Notes: generated from the letters alone by a model not told the origin. Positions 17,923 to 28,797 are shown, numbered from the stretch's first letter. The stretch is 64,000 nucleotides of DNA from Vibrio sinaloensis (GCF_023195835.1 NZ_CP096199.1:2542001-2606000), one strand, 5' to 3'. Translations and numbers: made by a program.

Positions 17923-17951
17923 GAAAGGTGCATTAACTGCACCTTTCTTTT
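17923..17951 (+). terminator. intrinsic terminator of ypjD
   Basis: Perfect 10-bp stem GAAAGGTGCA / TGCACCTTTC, loop TTAAC, then TTTTA. Confidence 0.85.
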
Positions 17952-18036
17952 ACACTACGCAGTTCCCTATTTGAAATTGACTTCGATAACAATTTAGGTC
18001 ATAAATTAACCAAACATAACAAGGAAAAGATAAGCT

Positions 18037-19317
18037 TTGGACGACATATCAACGGGTATCTTATTTGCGCTACTCGCGTGTCTTATCATCATTTCAGGAT
18101 ATTTCTCTGGTTCCGAGACAGGTATGATGGCTCTGAACCGCTACCGTCTCAAGCATCTCGCCAACAACGGCCACAAAGGGGCAAAGCGCGTTGAAAAGCT
18201 TCTCGACCGCCCAGACCGCCTGATCGGCCTCATCCTCATCGGTAACAACCTAGTCAACATTCTTGCCTCGGCTATCGCGACTATTTTAGGTATGCGCCTT
18301 TATGGTGATCTTGGCGTGGCCATCGCCACCGGTGCCCTGACTCTGGTGGTACTGGTGTTTGCCGAAGTCACACCAAAAACCCTTGCTGCGCTGTATCCTG
18401 AGCGCGTCTCCTATGCCAGCAGTATTTTACTCACGATCTTGATGAAGCTATTGTCACCACTGGTGATGTTCGTCAACATGATCACCAATGGCTTTATTCG
18501 CCTACTCGGTATCAAAGCAGTGCATGGCGGTGATGACCATCTTAGCTCCGAAGAACTGAGAACTGTGGTCAATGAAGCCGGTAGCTTGATCCCTCGTCGA
18601 CACCAAGACATGTTGATTTCGATTCTAGATCTAGAGCATGTGACCGTGAACGATATTATGGTCCCGCGTAATGAGATCACCGGTATCGATATCAATGACG
18701 ACTGGAAATCGATTGTGCGCCAACTGACCCACTCTCCTCATGGTCGAGTCGTGCTTTATCGCGACCAAATCGATGAGGTGGTCGGCATGCTGCGTTTGCG
18801 CGAGTCATATCGATTGATGCTGGAAAAGAATGAGTTTACCAAAGAGACATTGCTGCGCGCCGCTGATGAAGTGTACTTTATTCCTGAGAGTACGCCGCTC
18901 AATGTTCAGTTGCTTAAGTTCCAGCGCAACAAACAACGTATTGGGCTGATCGTAGATGAGTATGGCGATATCATTGGTTTGGTGACCTTAGAAGATATTC
19001 TTGAGGAGATAGTCGGCGAGTTTACGACCTCTATCGCGCCGAGCCTGGCCGATGAGATCACCCCTCAAGGTGATGGCAGTTTCTTAATCGAGGGCAGCGC
19101 CAATATCCGAGATATCAACAAAGGTCTGAAATGGAAACTGCCTACTGATGGTCCTCGCACGTTAAACGGTTTGATTTTGGAACATTTGGAAGATATCCCA
19201 GAGAGCCACCTCAGTGTGCATGTTTCTGGCCATCCGATGGAGATCGTTGAACTAGAAGAAAACCGCATCAAGTTGGTCAAAGTCTTCCCGACCAAGAAGA
19301 AGCTCAAATCGGCGTAA
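18037..19317 (+). CDS. corB: CorB/YfjD, CNNM-family transporter-associated protein (DUF21-CBS-CorC domains)
   Basis: Membrane protein of the CNNM/CorB class linked to magnesium (and cobalt) handling. At 426 aa it has an N-terminal DUF21 membrane domain (residues about 5-150), two CBS domains (near VNDIMVPRNEITGID and RIGLIVDEYGDIIGLVTLEDILEEIVGE) and a C-terminal CorC/HlyC domain. The start is TTG (LDDIS...), chosen because AAGGAA lies 11 bp upstream and no ATG fits. The downstream hairpin is shared with rpoS. Confidence 0.9.
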   Translation: MDDISTGILFALLACLIIISGYFSGSETGMMALNRYRLKHLANNGHKGAKRVEKLLDRPDRLIGLILIGNNLVNILASAIATILGMRLYGDLGVAIATGALTLVVLVFAEVTPKTLAALYPERVSYASSILLTILMKLLSPLVMFVNMITNGFIRLLGIKAVHGGDDHLSSEELRTVVNEAGSLIPRRHQDMLISILDLEHVTVNDIMVPRNEITGIDINDDWKSIVRQLTHSPHGRVVLYRDQIDEVVGMLRLRESYRLMLEKNEFTKETLLRAADEVYFIPESTPLNVQLLKFQRNKQRIGLIVDEYGDIIGLVTLEDILEEIVGEFTTSIAPSLADEITPQGDGSFLIEGSANIRDINKGLKWKLPTDGPRTLNGLILEHLEDIPESHLSVHVSGHPMEIVELEENRIKLVKVFPTKKKLKSA

Positions 19318-19383
19318 ACGGAGTTCTGGTCTCGAGCGGATGTCTTGCACAAGTTACGGCTCAATCAGAAATAGCAGCATACA

Positions 19384-19415
19384 AAAAAAGCCTTGGCATG
19401 TTGCCAAGGCTTTTT
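19384..19415. terminator. bidirectional terminator between corB and rpoS
   Basis: Twelve-bp stem AAAGCCTTGGCA / TGCCAAGGCTTT with 3-nt loop, a T run on the plus side and an A run (T run on the minus strand) on the other, serving both convergent genes. Confidence 0.9.
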
Positions 19416-19466
19416 ACTAACTAGCGAAAAGTGATATCAATCAGCTTAGAGACTCAACAATCCTAC

Positions 19467-20447
19467 TTAGTCTTCCGTCACGCTGAAAAGGTTTTCCATA
19501 TTCAACCCTTGTTTAATCAAAATCTCACGCAGACGGCGTAGTCCTTCAACTTGGATCTGACGTACACGCTCACGAGTTAGGTTGATTTCACGTCCAACCT
19601 CTTCCAAGGTCGATGGCTCATAACCCAAGAGACCAAAACGACGCGCAAGCACCTCTTTCTGTTTTGGATTCAGCTCATCTAACCAGTGGATAAGCGAATT
19701 ACGGATATCATCATCTTGAGTCGAGACTTCTGGGTCAGAGTTGTTGATGTCGGGAATAATATCCAACAGCGCTTTCTCGCCATCACCGCCAATCGGTGTA
19801 TCGACTGAGCTAATTCGCTCGTTGAGGCGCAGCATTTTGCTCACATCATCAACGGGTTTATCCAATTGAGTGGCAATCTCTTCAGCCGTTGGCTCATGGT
19901 CAAGCTTTTGCGACAGCTCTCTTGCAGTTCGCAAGTAAATATTAAGCTCTTTCACCACGTGGATCGGTAAACGAATGGTACGAGTTTGGTTCATCAGCGC
20001 GCGTTCAATAGTCTGACGAATCCACCAGGTGGCGTAAGTTGAGAAACGGAAACCGCGTTCTGGGTCAAACTTCTCTACTGCGCGAATCAGACCTAGGTTG
20101 CCTTCTTCAATTAAATCAAGCAGGGCTAAGCCGCGGTTGCTGTAACGACGTGAGATTTTAACCACCAGACGGAGGTTACTTTCAATCATACGCTTGCGTG
20201 CCGCTTCGTCACCACGTAGGGCGCGGCGTGCATATAACACCTCTTCTTCAGCAGTAAGGAGTGGAGAAAAACCGATTTCGCCGAGGTAGAGCTGCGTGGC
20301 ATCTAAACTTTTGGTTGATGCATCAAACTCTTCTTTGGTCTCGGTTGTGGTAGATGACTTGAGAGAATTTTCTGATTGAAGCGTTTCCGTTGCTTCACTA
20401 TCGATGTCAAATTCTTCGACTTTCGTTGCTGTATTGCTGATACTCAT
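19467..20447 (-). CDS. rpoS: RpoS, stationary-phase sigma factor (sigma S)
   Basis: Directs RNA polymerase to stress and stationary-phase promoters. The 326-aa protein has region 1.2 ([21 protein letters not shown]), region 2 ([42 protein letters not shown] and [14 protein letters not shown]), region 3 ([16 protein letters not shown]) and region 4 ([20 protein letters not shown]). The N-terminal 50 residues are acidic and weakly conserved. It lies downstream of nlpD, where the main rpoS promoter usually resides; the 71-bp gap holds no obvious terminator. Confidence 0.98.
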   Translation of the reverse strand: MSISNTATKVEEFDIDSEATETLQSENSLKSSTTTETKEEFDASTKSLDATQLYLGEIGFSPLLTAEEEVLYARRALRGDEAARKRMIESNLRLVVKISRRYSNRGLALLDLIEEGNLGLIRAVEKFDPERGFRFSTYATWWIRQTIERALMNQTRTIRLPIHVVKELNIYLRTARELSQKLDHEPTAEEIATQLDKPVDDVSKMLRLNERISSVDTPIGGDGEKALLDIIPDINNSDPEVSTQDDDIRNSLIHWLDELNPKQKEVLARRFGLLGYEPSTLEEVGREINLTRERVRQIQVEGLRRLREILIKQGLNMENLFSVTED

Positions 20448-20518
20448 AGCGCCTCCCCCTGGCGAGCTAGCAAGACATTACTACGTCTAATGTCGCTATC
20501 TTACCTAACAGTAAAATT

Positions 20519-21418
20519 TTACGGTAAGTAGCGTTTTGGATTCACTGACTTACCTTGATAGCGAATTTCAAAGTGCAATCGAACACTGGAGGTTCCTGAG
20601 CTGCCCATTGTTGCTATTTTTTGGCCGGCTTTTACACTCTGTCCTTCGTGTACAAGCAACCGATCATTATGTGCATATGCACTCAGGTAATTGTCGTTAT
20701 GTTTAATTATGACTAGATTACCGTAACCACGTAGCGCATTGCCTGAATAAACCACGGTGCCGCCTGCTGTTGATACGATGGATTGACCACGCTGTCCTGC
20801 GATATCAATGCCTTTGTTCCCTTGATCTCCAGCAGAGAAATTTTTGATAACTCTCCCTTTTGTTGGCCATAACCATTTGGAAATTTTATTGTTATTTGTT
20901 TTCGGCTGACTGACGGTTTTGTTAACATTTTGTTTACTGCTAGAACCAACATACTCCTTTGATTTCGATTGATCAACACCCTTTTTTGATTCTTTTTTAG
21001 TCGATTTGTGGCCGTTTTTTGCGCTCTCAGCGCTAACCTTTTGACTAGAGTTTTTGCTTGAAACTGACGTCGATGCAACGGTTGCGACCGCTGCTGCAGC
21101 GCCCGCACCAGTGCCACCGTACGCTGGCGGGTTATAGGCTGGTCGCCATAGGTTTAGCTTCTGTCCGGGGTGAATGGTGTAAGGAGGGGTCAAGCTATTG
21201 TAACGGATAAGATCATTTACATCTTTGTCTGTGACATACGCAATAAAATACAGCGTATCGCCCTTTTCAACTTCATAGTAACTGCCACGATAGCTTCCTC
21301 GTGCCACTGAGCTGTAGTCTTTCTTCAATCCTGACACTGGCGCAGGGGAATGAGCAGCACACCCAACCAGTGTGCTGAACACTATCAGCAGAATCAGCGG
21401 TAACGAGAAAGACTTCAT
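20519..21418 (-). CDS. nlpD: NlpD, envelope LytM-domain lipoprotein, activator of the division amidase
   Basis: Lipoprotein that activates AmiC-type amidases at septation. Signal peptide with lipobox (SLPLILLIVFSTLVGCAAHS), a LysM domain (YEVEKGDTLYFIAYVTDKDVNDLIRYNSL), a Ser/Lys-rich linker and a C-terminal LytM (M23-like) domain. The catalytic metal ligands are degenerate: the HxxxD site reads KGIDI and the HxH site reads RLHFE. It should therefore be an activator, not an endopeptidase, as in E. coli NlpD. It lies 6 bp downstream of pcm and upstream of rpoS. Confidence 0.96.
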   Translation of the reverse strand: MKSFSLPLILLIVFSTLVGCAAHSPAPVSGLKKDYSSVARGSYRGSYYEVEKGDTLYFIAYVTDKDVNDLIRYNSLTPPYTIHPGQKLNLWRPAYNPPAYGGTGAGAAAAVATVASTSVSSKNSSQKVSAESAKNGHKSTKKESKKGVDQSKSKEYVGSSSKQNVNKTVSQPKTNNNKISKWLWPTKGRVIKNFSAGDQGNKGIDIAGQRGQSIVSTAGGTVVYSGNALRGYGNLVIIKHNDNYLSAYAHNDRLLVHEGQSVKAGQKIATMGSSGTSSVRLHFEIRYQGKSVNPKRYLP

Positions 21419-21424
21419 AACAGA

Positions 21425-22051
21425 TTAAGCAAGGTCTCCAGCAACCAAAGGGACAAAACGCACCTCTTCCACTGTTTCTGAGTGGTACTCATCACCATGA
21501 CGCGTAATTTTATATAAGGTTTGTTCCACCGTCCCCACTGGGATGATCATCACCCCACCTTGATCCAGTTGCTCTAGCAAAGCAGCAGGCACGGACTCTG
21601 CCGCTGCGGTAACAATAATCGCATCAAAAGGCGCTTTCGCTGACCAACCTTGCCAACCATCACCATGCTTAGTCGATACATTGTAGATATCGAGCTGCTT
21701 AAGTCGACGTTTAGCCTCCCATTGCAGTGCTTTAATACGTTCGATGGAGTAGACATGGTCAACCAACTGAGCAAGCACTGCGGTCTGATAACCCGATCCA
21801 GTCCCAACCTCGAGCACTCGGCTGGTTCGACTTAACCCAAGCATCTCGGTCATTTTTGCCACAATGTATGGTTGAGAGATGGTTTGCCCCTGGCCAATGG
21901 GCAGAGCGTTGTTGTCGTAGGCCTGATGCATCATAGCTTGAGAGACAAATTGCTCCCGCGGCAAGCGGTAGATAGCGTCTAACACTTGCTGATCTTGAAT
22001 GCCACTCGCGACAAGAAAGTCGATTAATCTGTCCGCATGTGGGTTTGCCAT
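21425..22051 (-). CDS. pcm: Pcm, protein-L-isoaspartate O-methyltransferase
   Basis: SAM-dependent repair enzyme that methylates isoaspartyl residues in aged proteins. At 208 aa it equals the E. coli enzyme. Visible are [25 protein letters not shown] motif [17 protein letters not shown], and [14 protein letters not shown]. It is sandwiched between surE (2-bp gap) and nlpD in the stationary-phase survival cluster. Confidence 0.97.
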   Translation of the reverse strand: MANPHADRLIDFLVASGIQDQQVLDAIYRLPREQFVSQAMMHQAYDNNALPIGQGQTISQPYIVAKMTEMLGLSRTSRVLEVGTGSGYQTAVLAQLVDHVYSIERIKALQWEAKRRLKQLDIYNVSTKHGDGWQGWSAKAPFDAIIVTAAAESVPAALLEQLDQGGVMIIPVGTVEQTLYKITRHGDEYHSETVEEVRFVPLVAGDLA

Positions 22052-22053
22052 TG

Positions 22054-22812
22054 TTACTTGTCCTTTAACCAGTTATCCATACTTGTGATCGATTCATGTG
22101 CCGTTAAGTCGACTTGCAACGGAGTGACCGAGACGAAACCTTGCTCAATAGCATAAAAATCGGTGCCTTCGCCAGCATCTTGTTCTTTACCGGGAGGGCC
22201 TAACCAATAAATATCATGGCCTCGAGGGTCTTGCTGCTTGATCATCGCCTCAGCGTGATGACGCGCACCTAAACGGGTAACCCGCGTGCCTTTTAGCTTG
22301 GCCAGCGTCACGTCAGGCACATTGACATTCAACAAGCGATTGGTTGGGATAGGATTTATCGCATGTTGCTCAACCAATTGGCGCGCTATCGCCGCAGCCG
22401 TGGCAAAATGATGCTTGCCCACCAATGAGAACGCGATAGCCTGTACGCCGAGAAAGTGGCCTTCCATCGCGGCTGCAACCGTGCCTGAGTAAAGCACATC
22501 ATCGCCCAAGTTTGCGCCGTGGTTCACCCCAGTTAATACCAAGTCTGGCAAATCGTCTTTCATCAGTTCATTCAATGCAAAGTGCACGCAGTCGGTAGGT
22601 GTGCCTTGCACCGAGTAGACTTGGGGCGCAATTTGATTAACCCTGAGTGGCTGCTCTAACGTGAGTGAATTTGAGGCGCCAGAACGGTTTCTATCAGGGG
22701 CAACAATCGTCACTTGCGCCAGATCCCGCAGCGCATCCGCCAGACAGTGAATGCCTTGTGCATGAACACCATCATCATTACTTATCAATATATTGAGTTT
22801 GTTGTCGCTCAT
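22054..22812 (-). CDS. surE: SurE, survival protein, 5'(3')-nucleotidase/polyphosphatase
   Basis: Metal-dependent phosphatase on nucleoside monophosphates and short polyphosphate. The 252-aa protein starts with [14 protein letters not shown] (metal-binding DD pair), then [25 protein letters not shown] and [24 protein letters not shown], all family hallmarks. The start codon overlaps the truD stop (ATGA), so the two are translationally coupled. Confidence 0.97.
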   Translation of the reverse strand: MSDNKLNILISNDDGVHAQGIHCLADALRDLAQVTIVAPDRNRSGASNSLTLEQPLRVNQIAPQVYSVQGTPTDCVHFALNELMKDDLPDLVLTGVNHGANLGDDVLYSGTVAAAMEGHFLGVQAIAFSLVGKHHFATAAAIARQLVEQHAINPIPTNRLLNVNVPDVTLAKLKGTRVTRLGARHHAEAMIKQQDPRGHDIYWLGPPGKEQDAGEGTDFYAIEQGFVSVTPLQVDLTAHESITSMDNWLKDK

Positions 22813-23858
22813 CCGTAGTGACGCTCCACTTCAATTTCTTCAACCAGTTCACGAATAATTGCGGTAGCAAAACTGCCAGCCTCAAGCGCAAACTGTAAAG
22901 TGATATTGTTCCCCTCGATTTGCCAAGCGAGTTGCTGAGGCATCAAGGCCACCTCGCGGCGGTCATGACGCATGCGATTACCGCGAATCAATGCCATCAA
23001 ATCTGGCTCAGCATCTAAATGCGGCTGCTCCAGCGCCAAAGCCTGATCGGTGGTTGGCAATGCGTTGTCACCGGCTAACGCAGCCGTCAACTGACACTGA
23101 TGTTGTGCAAGATGTTCATTGATTTGCTCGATAGTACTCGCCTCTACCGCCACTAACTCATCTTGTTGACGAACTAAATCTCCGACAATCGCACGTTCAA
23201 ACAGACCTTGCTCAATACGGGCAGACACTATGGTATTGAAAATCCATGATCGAGCGGCCGACAAGTAGAGGCTGCGCTTGTTCTGATTGCGAGTGCGTAC
23301 GTTATCGCGTCCCCAACGGCGCGCTTCAGTTAAGTTATTGCCTTGGTTACCAAAACGCTGGCTGCCAAAATAGTTGGGTACACCGACTCGCTGTATCGCC
23401 TCTAACCGCTTGACCACATCTTCCATGTCCGTCACCTCTGACACGGTGATGGCAAATTGGTTTCCAATCAAATCGCCCGGACGTAATTTTTTGTTGTGTC
23501 GGTCTGTGGCGATGATTTCAATACTAGGGTATTGCGCCAAAAACTGAGTCAAATCGGGTCTATCGCCTTTCGGTAGATGGACGCTGAGCCATTGCTCAGT
23601 CACGGCATGGCGATCCTTAAGGCCAGCCCAACTGACGTCTTTCGACTTCACACCACATGCTTTGGCTAACTCGTTGGCCACAAAACTGGTGTTTTCACCG
23701 GTTTTACGAATACGCAGCATCAAGTGTTCGCCTTGACCAGAAAACTCAAAACCTAAGTTTTCGTTCACCTGAAAGTGTTCAGGTTTCGCTTTAAGTTTGC
23801 CCTTGGCCGTCGGTTTGCCATGCAAGTAAGCGAGGGAAGATAAAATATCAGACATCAT
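22809..23858 (-). CDS. truD: TruD, tRNA pseudouridine-13 synthase
   Basis: Makes pseudouridine 13 in tRNA-Glu. The 349-aa protein has [15 protein letters not shown] (catalytic Asp of the TruD signature), [17 protein letters not shown] and [15 protein letters not shown] second ATG follows the first directly (MMSD), so the start is uncertain by one codon. Its stop overlaps the surE start. Confidence 0.96.
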   Translation of the reverse strand: MMSDILSSLAYLHGKPTAKGKLKAKPEHFQVNENLGFEFSGQGEHLMLRIRKTGENTSFVANELAKACGVKSKDVSWAGLKDRHAVTEQWLSVHLPKGDRPDLTQFLAQYPSIEIIATDRHNKKLRPGDLIGNQFAITVSEVTDMEDVVKRLEAIQRVGVPNYFGSQRFGNQGNNLTEARRWGRDNVRTRNQNKRSLYLSAARSWIFNTIVSARIEQGLFERAIVGDLVRQQDELVAVEASTIEQINEHLAQHQCQLTAALAGDNALPTTDQALALEQPHLDAEPDLMALIRGNRMRHDRREVALMPQQLAWQIEGNNITLQFALEAGSFATAIIRELVEEIEVERHYG

Positions 23859-23892
23859 TCGGATCCGTTGTCAGCTATCAATGACAACTGAG

Positions 23893-24369
23893 TTATTGTT
23901 TAACCAGTAAAACAACCGCTTCGGTTGCTATACCCTCTTTACGCCCAGTGAAACCAAGCCTTTCTGTTGTGGTCGCTTTCACGTTGACGTTAGACACGTC
24001 CGTTTGCAAATCTTGTGCGATCACCTCGCACATGGCGTCAATGTGCGGCGCCATTTTTGGTGCTTGTGCCATGATGGTAATGTCCGCATTGCCAAGCTTG
24101 TACCCAAGACTTTGAACACGGCGGTATACATCACGCAGTAACTCACGGCTATCTGCCCCTTTCCATTTGTCGTCGGTATCGGGGAAATGACGGCCAATAT
24201 CGCCAGCAGCAATTGCTCCTAACAAGGCATCACACAAAGCATGCAGCGCGACATCACCATCAGAGTGGGCTATCAGACCTTGCTCATAAGGCACAGAGAC
24301 GCCACCAATAATAACTGGGCCTTGCCCACCAAACTTATGAACGTCGAAGCCGTGACCAATTCGAATCAT
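23893..24369 (-). CDS. ispF: IspF, 2-C-methyl-D-erythritol 2,4-cyclodiphosphate synthase
   Basis: Fifth step of the non-mevalonate isoprenoid pathway. The 158-aa protein has the zinc site [10 protein letters not shown], the [17 protein letters not shown] segment, [14 protein letters not shown] and the C-terminal [16 protein letters not shown]. It follows ispD by 3 bp in the ftsB-ispD-ispF-truD-surE-pcm-nlpD order. Confidence 0.97.
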   Translation of the reverse strand: MIRIGHGFDVHKFGGQGPVIIGGVSVPYEQGLIAHSDGDVALHALCDALLGAIAAGDIGRHFPDTDDKWKGADSRELLRDVYRRVQSLGYKLGNADITIMAQAPKMAPHIDAMCEVIAQDLQTDVSNVNVKATTTERLGFTGRKEGIATEAVVLLVKQ

Positions 24370-24372
24370 GAG

Positions 24373-25074
24373 TTATCCTTTATTTCTATTAAGATAAAAC
24401 TCGGCAAGTGCCAAATCTTCCGGTTGGGTGATTTTAATATTATCGGCGCGGCCTTGAACCAATGCTGGGCTATGTCCTAACCATTCAATCGCCGACGCTT
24501 CGTCGGTAATTTGCACCCCTTGCTCCAAGGCAGCGCAGAGCGCGTCTGTCAGTAGTTGAGTGTCAAACATTTGTGGCGTCAATGCGTGCCACATTGCCTG
24601 CCTATCGACCGTGTGATCGATATGTTGCTGCTGATTGGCACGTTTCATGGTATCGCGCACTGGCGCCGCAAGAATCGCTCCATAGGGGTGAGAGTAGGCC
24701 TGCTCAATTAAGCTGTCGATATCCTCTAGCGTGATACACGGCCTAGCCGCGTCATGCACCAACACCCAAGGTGCGCACTGGTACTGTTTAAGATACTGCA
24801 GTGCCGACAACACGGAATCTGCGCGCTCTTTGCCCCCACTGACTCGCACTACCTGGCTATGGTTGGCCAATGGCAGTGCTGAAAAATAAGGATCATCATC
24901 GCTAATGGCGACCACCACTTGGGCGATCTCAGGGTGGGAAAGAAGCTTCTCGAGGGTGTGTTCCAGTACTGTTTTGCCTTGGATGGTCAAATACTGCTTA
25001 GGGCGGTCTGCTTTCATTCGACTGCCGACGCCCGCAGCCGGAACAACCGCCACCAAAGAACCAGGTTCAGGCAT
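24373..25074 (-). CDS. ispD: IspD, 2-C-methyl-D-erythritol 4-phosphate cytidylyltransferase
   Basis: Third step of the non-mevalonate pathway. The 233-aa protein has the nucleotidyltransferase signature [20 protein letters not shown] and [18 protein letters not shown], with the [19 protein letters not shown]-terminus. It starts 1 bp downstream of ftsB. Confidence 0.97.
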   Translation of the reverse strand: MPEPGSLVAVVPAAGVGSRMKADRPKQYLTIQGKTVLEHTLEKLLSHPEIAQVVVAISDDDPYFSALPLANHSQVVRVSGGKERADSVLSALQYLKQYQCAPWVLVHDAARPCITLEDIDSLIEQAYSHPYGAILAAPVRDTMKRANQQQHIDHTVDRQAMWHALTPQMFDTQLLTDALCAALEQGVQITDEASAIEWLGHSPALVQGRADNIKITQPEDLALAEFYLNRNKG

Positions 25075-25075
25075 G

Positions 25076-25354
25076 TTAATTATCCTCGCCGATAATACGA
25101 TAAAACGTCTCGCCTTCTTTGATCATACCGAGTTCGTGCCGTGCTCGCTCTTCAATCGCATCGAGCCCTTGGCGTAAGTCGTCGATCTCGGCAAACATTT
25201 CGTCGTTACGGGCTTTCAAGTTACTGTTCACTTGATGCTGAACCTCTATCTCAGCACTGACCGCCTGAAAGTCGGCGATCCCGTTTTTGCCCAGCCACAG
25301 TTCATACTGCAGCCAGCCTAAAATAAGGGTCAACATCAAAGCAAATATACGCAT
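25076..25354 (-). CDS. ftsB: FtsB, divisome bitopic membrane protein
   Basis: Forms the FtsQLB complex that licenses septal wall synthesis. I start at [22 protein letters not shown] (92 aa), which gives the usual short cytoplasmic end and a single membrane segment, followed by a periplasmic coiled coil ([29 protein letters not shown]) and the conserved [20 protein letters not shown]. The longer frame adds a non-conserved hydrophobic stretch. First gene of the leftward cluster. Confidence 0.93.
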   Translation of the reverse strand: MRIFALMLTLILGWLQYELWLGKNGIADFQAVSAEIEVQHQVNSNLKARNDEMFAEIDDLRQGLDAIEERARHELGMIKEGETFYRIIGEDN

Positions 25355-25455
25355 ACCGTCAATCAAAAAAGCGAGAGTCACAACAACCACATATATATCA
25401 CAATGTATTTAGTGGCGCGAGATGGCGCTACATGGCATCAATAAAAGCGCTGCCG

Positions 25456-26259
25456 TTAGTTGAGTAATAGAAACGCAATCAAGCCAACGCCCAGCAGCAA
25501 ACGATAGATGACAAATGGCGTCATTCCGATCCGTGAGATCAACTTAAGGAATAAGTGAATACACAGGTAAGCACTGATAAAGGAGGTAACAATTCCCGTG
25601 ACTAGTACGCCAAGATGAACCGGCTCACCGCTGGTGACCAATTTAAGTCCTAAATATCCCCCAGCCAGCAGAATAATTGGAATCGACATCAAAAATGAAA
25701 AACGGGCGGCAGCTTCACGAGTAAAGCCCAAATAGAGCGCGGCAGTGATGGTTGCCCCCGAACGCGAAGTACCAGGAATCATTGCCAAAGCTTGGCTAAC
25801 ACCAATAAACAGCGCTTTTTTCCAATCGGCTTGGTATTCGTCATCGGTCAAAGACGCATGCTTGTCGACATACCAGAGCAACAGACCAAATACGATCGTC
25901 GTTGTGGCGATGACCCATGCGCTGCGCAAGTACAGTTCGATGAAGTCTTTCATCAGCAGGCCAAACACACAAGCTGGAATCGTCGCCAGCAAGATCATCC
26001 AAGCCAGTTTGGCTTCTTTACTGCGTTCGCCGTGGAAAATAGACCCAAAAAAGGCGTGTAATAAGCTGATAACCTCGTGCCGAAAATAAATCATCACCGC
26101 CAATAGAGTGCCGACATGCACTGCGACATCAAACGCTAACCCTTGATCTTGCCAACCAAGAATCGCTGAGGGCAAAATAAGGTGCGCGGAGCTCGAAATA
26201 GGCAGAAACTCGGTTAAACCTTGGATCAGTGCCAAAACAAAAGCTTCAAAATAACTCAT
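25456..26259 (-). CDS. uppP: UppP (BacA), undecaprenyl-diphosphatase
   Basis: Membrane phosphatase that regenerates undecaprenyl phosphate for wall synthesis and confers bacitracin tolerance. The 267-aa protein has the conserved [17 protein letters not shown] and [20 protein letters not shown] (catalytic Ser/Arg region) and about eight membrane segments. It is separate from the pap2-type phosphatases. It lies 14 bp after folK in a leftward folB-folK-uppP unit. Confidence 0.96.
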   Translation of the reverse strand: MSYFEAFVLALIQGLTEFLPISSSAHLILPSAILGWQDQGLAFDVAVHVGTLLAVMIYFRHEVISLLHAFFGSIFHGERSKEAKLAWMILLATIPACVFGLLMKDFIELYLRSAWVIATTTIVFGLLLWYVDKHASLTDDEYQADWKKALFIGVSQALAMIPGTSRSGATITAALYLGFTREAAARFSFLMSIPIILLAGGYLGLKLVTSGEPVHLGVLVTGIVTSFISAYLCIHLFLKLISRIGMTPFVIYRLLLGVGLIAFLLLN

Positions 26260-26273
26260 GAAAATCTCGTCAA

Positions 26274-26762
26274 TTAATAATCAAACCAAACTGGAACCGG
26301 AGTCAGTGCGCTATCAAACCGAGTTTGTTGCCAAATCTGCTCAATGCGACGCCCATCGCTGGGCACAACTAAACCGGGACAGAGCTCGTTGAGCGGCTCA
26401 AGCACGAACGCGTAATGAAAAATGTCACTGCGGGGTAACTGTGGAGACGACTCACTGGTAAGCTCTCCGAAGAGAAGAATATCCAGATCCATGGTGCGAG
26501 GCTCAAACTTACCAGCGTGCTCAGAACGCCCCCATTTGATCTCAATTGCACGCAGCTGCTGGGCGAACTCGGCTAAGTCTAGCGACGTTTTCATCTCAAC
26601 CACTAGGTTATAAAACGCTTGGCTGTTAAATCCGACCGCTTCACACTCATAAATGGTCGAGAGGCGCAGTTGCTGCCCTAACGCGCTCAGCTCGTCAATC
26701 GCCGCTTGTATGTGTTTCCGCCTTTGTATGTTTGACCCAACCCCAATGTAGGTTGTGATCAT
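26274..26762 (-). CDS. folK: FolK, 6-hydroxymethyl-7,8-dihydropterin pyrophosphokinase
   Basis: Folate synthesis enzyme that pyrophosphorylates hydroxymethyl-dihydropterin. The 162-aa protein has [19 protein letters not shown], the pterin-binding region [13 protein letters not shown], and the HPPK signature [22 protein letters not shown]. It is slightly divergent from the main E. coli FolK. Its start overlaps the folB stop. Confidence 0.94.
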   Translation of the reverse strand: MITTYIGVGSNIQRRKHIQAAIDELSALGQQLRLSTIYECEAVGFNSQAFYNLVVEMKTSLDLAEFAQQLRAIEIKWGRSEHAGKFEPRTMDLDILLFGELTSESSPQLPRSDIFHYAFVLEPLNELCPGLVVPSDGRRIEQIWQQTRFDSALTPVPVWFDY

Positions 26763-27112
26763 AACTGGCCTCGCTCAATGACCACACCAACGCCTTTGGC
26801 TTGCGCGACTGCACCTGGTTTGGTTAAGCGAATCGAAATCCAAGCCACGCCAAAACGCGTCATGATCAACTCGGCGACCTCTTCGGCCACACGTTCCACC
26901 AACAGAAAACGACCGCCTTCGATATGAGAAAGCACCGCTTGACTGACCTGAGCGTAATCGAGCGCATCAACCACATCATCGCTTTTTCCAGCAGGACGAT
27001 TGTCATGAGCCATTTCAATATCAAGCACCAACTTCTGCTTGATCTCTTGCTCCCAATCGTAAACCCCAATGGTGGTAATGACTTCTAATTGCTCGATAAA
27101 TACTTTATCCAT
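26759..27112 (-). CDS. folB: FolB, dihydroneopterin aldolase
   Basis: Converts dihydroneopterin to hydroxymethyl-dihydropterin, the substrate of the next gene product (FolK). The 117-aa protein has MDKVFIEQLEVITTIGVYDWEQEIKQKLVLDIEM (catalytic Glu/Tyr region), ALDYAQVSQAV, LVERVAEEVAELIM and RLTKPGAV. First gene of folB-folK-uppP, divergent from plsY with 156 bp between. Confidence 0.95.
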   Translation of the reverse strand: MDKVFIEQLEVITTIGVYDWEQEIKQKLVLDIEMAHDNRPAGKSDDVVDALDYAQVSQAVLSHIEGGRFLLVERVAEEVAELIMTRFGVAWISIRLTKPGAVAQAKGVGVVIERGQL

Positions 27113-27268
27113 GTGATACTTCCTTTACAGGTCGGATACCCAAGTGGGGTAAAAAGTCGTACTATTTGCATCTCAAACCAAGCCTATGCCATAGTTTGAG
27201 CGTGTCAGGCGCGATATGATATCAGTTACTAGCTTGGCGAACACCTGTTTCAGACGAGTTACTCTACT

Positions 27269-27880
27269 ATGACCCCACTAGCACTAGTAATGATCATTTT
27301 CGCCTACCTCTTGGGCTCGATCTCAAGTGCTGTGTTGATCTGTCGAATACTCAGACTCCCCGATCCACGAGGTGTCGGCTCTCACAACCCTGGCGCAACC
27401 AACGTGCTGCGAATTGGTGGTAAGAAAGCCGCCGCCGCTGTGCTGCTGTGTGACATGCTAAAAGGCACCATTCCTGTATGGGGAGGCTACTTCCTAAACA
27501 TTGATCCTATTATTTTGGGTGTGGTCGCGATTGCCGCTTGCTTGGGACATATGTATCCGATCTTTTTTCATTTCAAAGGTGGTAAAGGTGTCGCCACCGC
27601 ATTGGGGGCGATCGCGCCGATCGGACTGGATCTTAGTGCGATGATCATCGCCACTTGGCTCAGCGTCGCTTTACTGTTTCGTTATTCATCCCTAGCCGCT
27701 ATCGTCACCGTGCTTTTGGCTCCGTTTTACACTTGGATAATCAAGCCTCAATACACCTTGCCGGTTGCGATGCTGTGTTGCTTGATCGTGTTTCGTCATC
27801 ATCAAAATATTAAACGCTTGTTTTCCGGCACTGAGCCTAAAGTCGGAGATAAGAAAAACGGATTAAAAAAAGCCTCGTAA
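27269..27880 (+). CDS. plsY: PlsY, acyl-phosphate:glycerol-3-phosphate acyltransferase
   Basis: First acylation of glycerol-3-phosphate with acyl-phosphate from PlsX. The 203-aa protein has five to six membrane segments and the conserved motifs [54 protein letters not shown] and [18 protein letters not shown]. The last codons and stop (GCC TCG TAA) lie inside the terminator hairpin. Confidence 0.96.
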   Translation: MTPLALVMIIFAYLLGSISSAVLICRILRLPDPRGVGSHNPGATNVLRIGGKKAAAAVLLCDMLKGTIPVWGGYFLNIDPIILGVVAIAACLGHMYPIFFHFKGGKGVATALGAIAPIGLDLSAMIIATWLSVALLFRYSSLAAIVTVLLAPFYTWIIKPQYTLPVAMLCCLIVFRHHQNIKRLFSGTEPKVGDKKNGLKKAS

Positions 27881-27893
27881 ATGAGGCTTTTTT
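27865..27893. terminator. bidirectional terminator between plsY and the alpha/beta hydrolase gene
   Basis: AAAAAAGCCTC / GAGGCTTTTTT with loop GTAAAT. The loop contains the plsY TAA stop. The flanking A and T runs make it work both ways for the converging genes. Confidence 0.85.
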
Positions 27894-27898
27894 AGGTG

Positions 27899-28726
27899 TT
27901 AAGCGTGGTTTCTGGCTAAGAATTCTTTGAGCATATTAGTGACGAACGGCGCTTGTTCGAGGTTGGAGATATGTCCCGCTTGTGGGATTTGAACCAGCTC
28001 CGAGCCAGAAATCGCATCGTGCATCAAAAACGATTCGAGCACTGGGCGAGGCTTGTCTTCTTGACCCACAGCAATCAAAACCGGCAGCGCCAACTTTTCA
28101 ACATCCTCCATCTGGTCTCGTCGACCAAAGACCATTCGCCCTACCCGCGCCACTTCAACCGCTTGCTGACCTTTTAAATCATACAGTCGCTGTTCAAATT
28201 GCTCGACAAGCTGCGGATTATCCTGCTTGGCATTGTTGGCAAAAAACAGCGGTGTAACGGCTTCAACAATAGGCGCTGGAACTGCTTTCGCTTGGCTAAT
28301 GGCTTCTAACATCGCAAAGTATTTGTTATGGGTCACTTCTGGCTCTAAGCCAACAAACGTATCCATTAGTACCAATGACTGAACTCGCGAAGGAACCAAA
28401 GAAGCCACTTCCGTTGCCCACATTCCACCAACCGATAGACCAACAACAGAAAAGTGCTCAACCTGTAAATGGTCTAAAAGAGCCACAATCTGCTTGGCAT
28501 AGTCTGACAATGAACGGGTTGTTTCTGGCGCGGCATCAGACTCACCATGCGCCCATAGCTCAGGCACGATACAGCGATAATGCTGGCTGAGCGCTTCTAC
28601 TTGTGGCGCCCACATCTTGCTATCCCATAAATAGCTATGACCAAACACCAATACCGGGCCTGAACCTACATCTTGATAAGCCATTTCTCGGCCATCGACA
28701 GCAAATTTGTACATACTTCTAACCAT
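27899..28726 (-). CDS. alpha/beta-fold hydrolase of unknown substrate
   Basis: A 275-aa cytoplasmic alpha/beta hydrolase. The oxyanion strand VLVFGHSYLWDSKMW, the nucleophile elbow VVGLSVGGMWATE (Ser), GQEDKPRP (likely acidic residue) and QAGHISNLEQAPFV (catalytic His) give a complete triad layout. It resembles the 3-oxoadipate enol-lactonase / BioH-like group, but nothing in the context (plsY on one side, tsaD on the other) points to a substrate. A start at MYKFAVDG four codons inside is possible. I do not assign a gene name. Confidence 0.85.
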   Translation of the reverse strand: MVRSMYKFAVDGREMAYQDVGSGPVLVFGHSYLWDSKMWAPQVEALSQHYRCIVPELWAHGESDAAPETTRSLSDYAKQIVALLDHLQVEHFSVVGLSVGGMWATEVASLVPSRVQSLVLMDTFVGLEPEVTHNKYFAMLEAISQAKAVPAPIVEAVTPLFFANNAKQDNPQLVEQFEQRLYDLKGQQAVEVARVGRMVFGRRDQMEDVEKLALPVLIAVGQEDKPRPVLESFLMHDAISGSELVQIPQAGHISNLEQAPFVTNMLKEFLARNHA

Positions 28727-28797
28727 TGATTATTTTTATAAAATCGGAGGGTACCATCATTTTCTCAACTAAAACGTCGGAACTCTCTTTATTCAGA

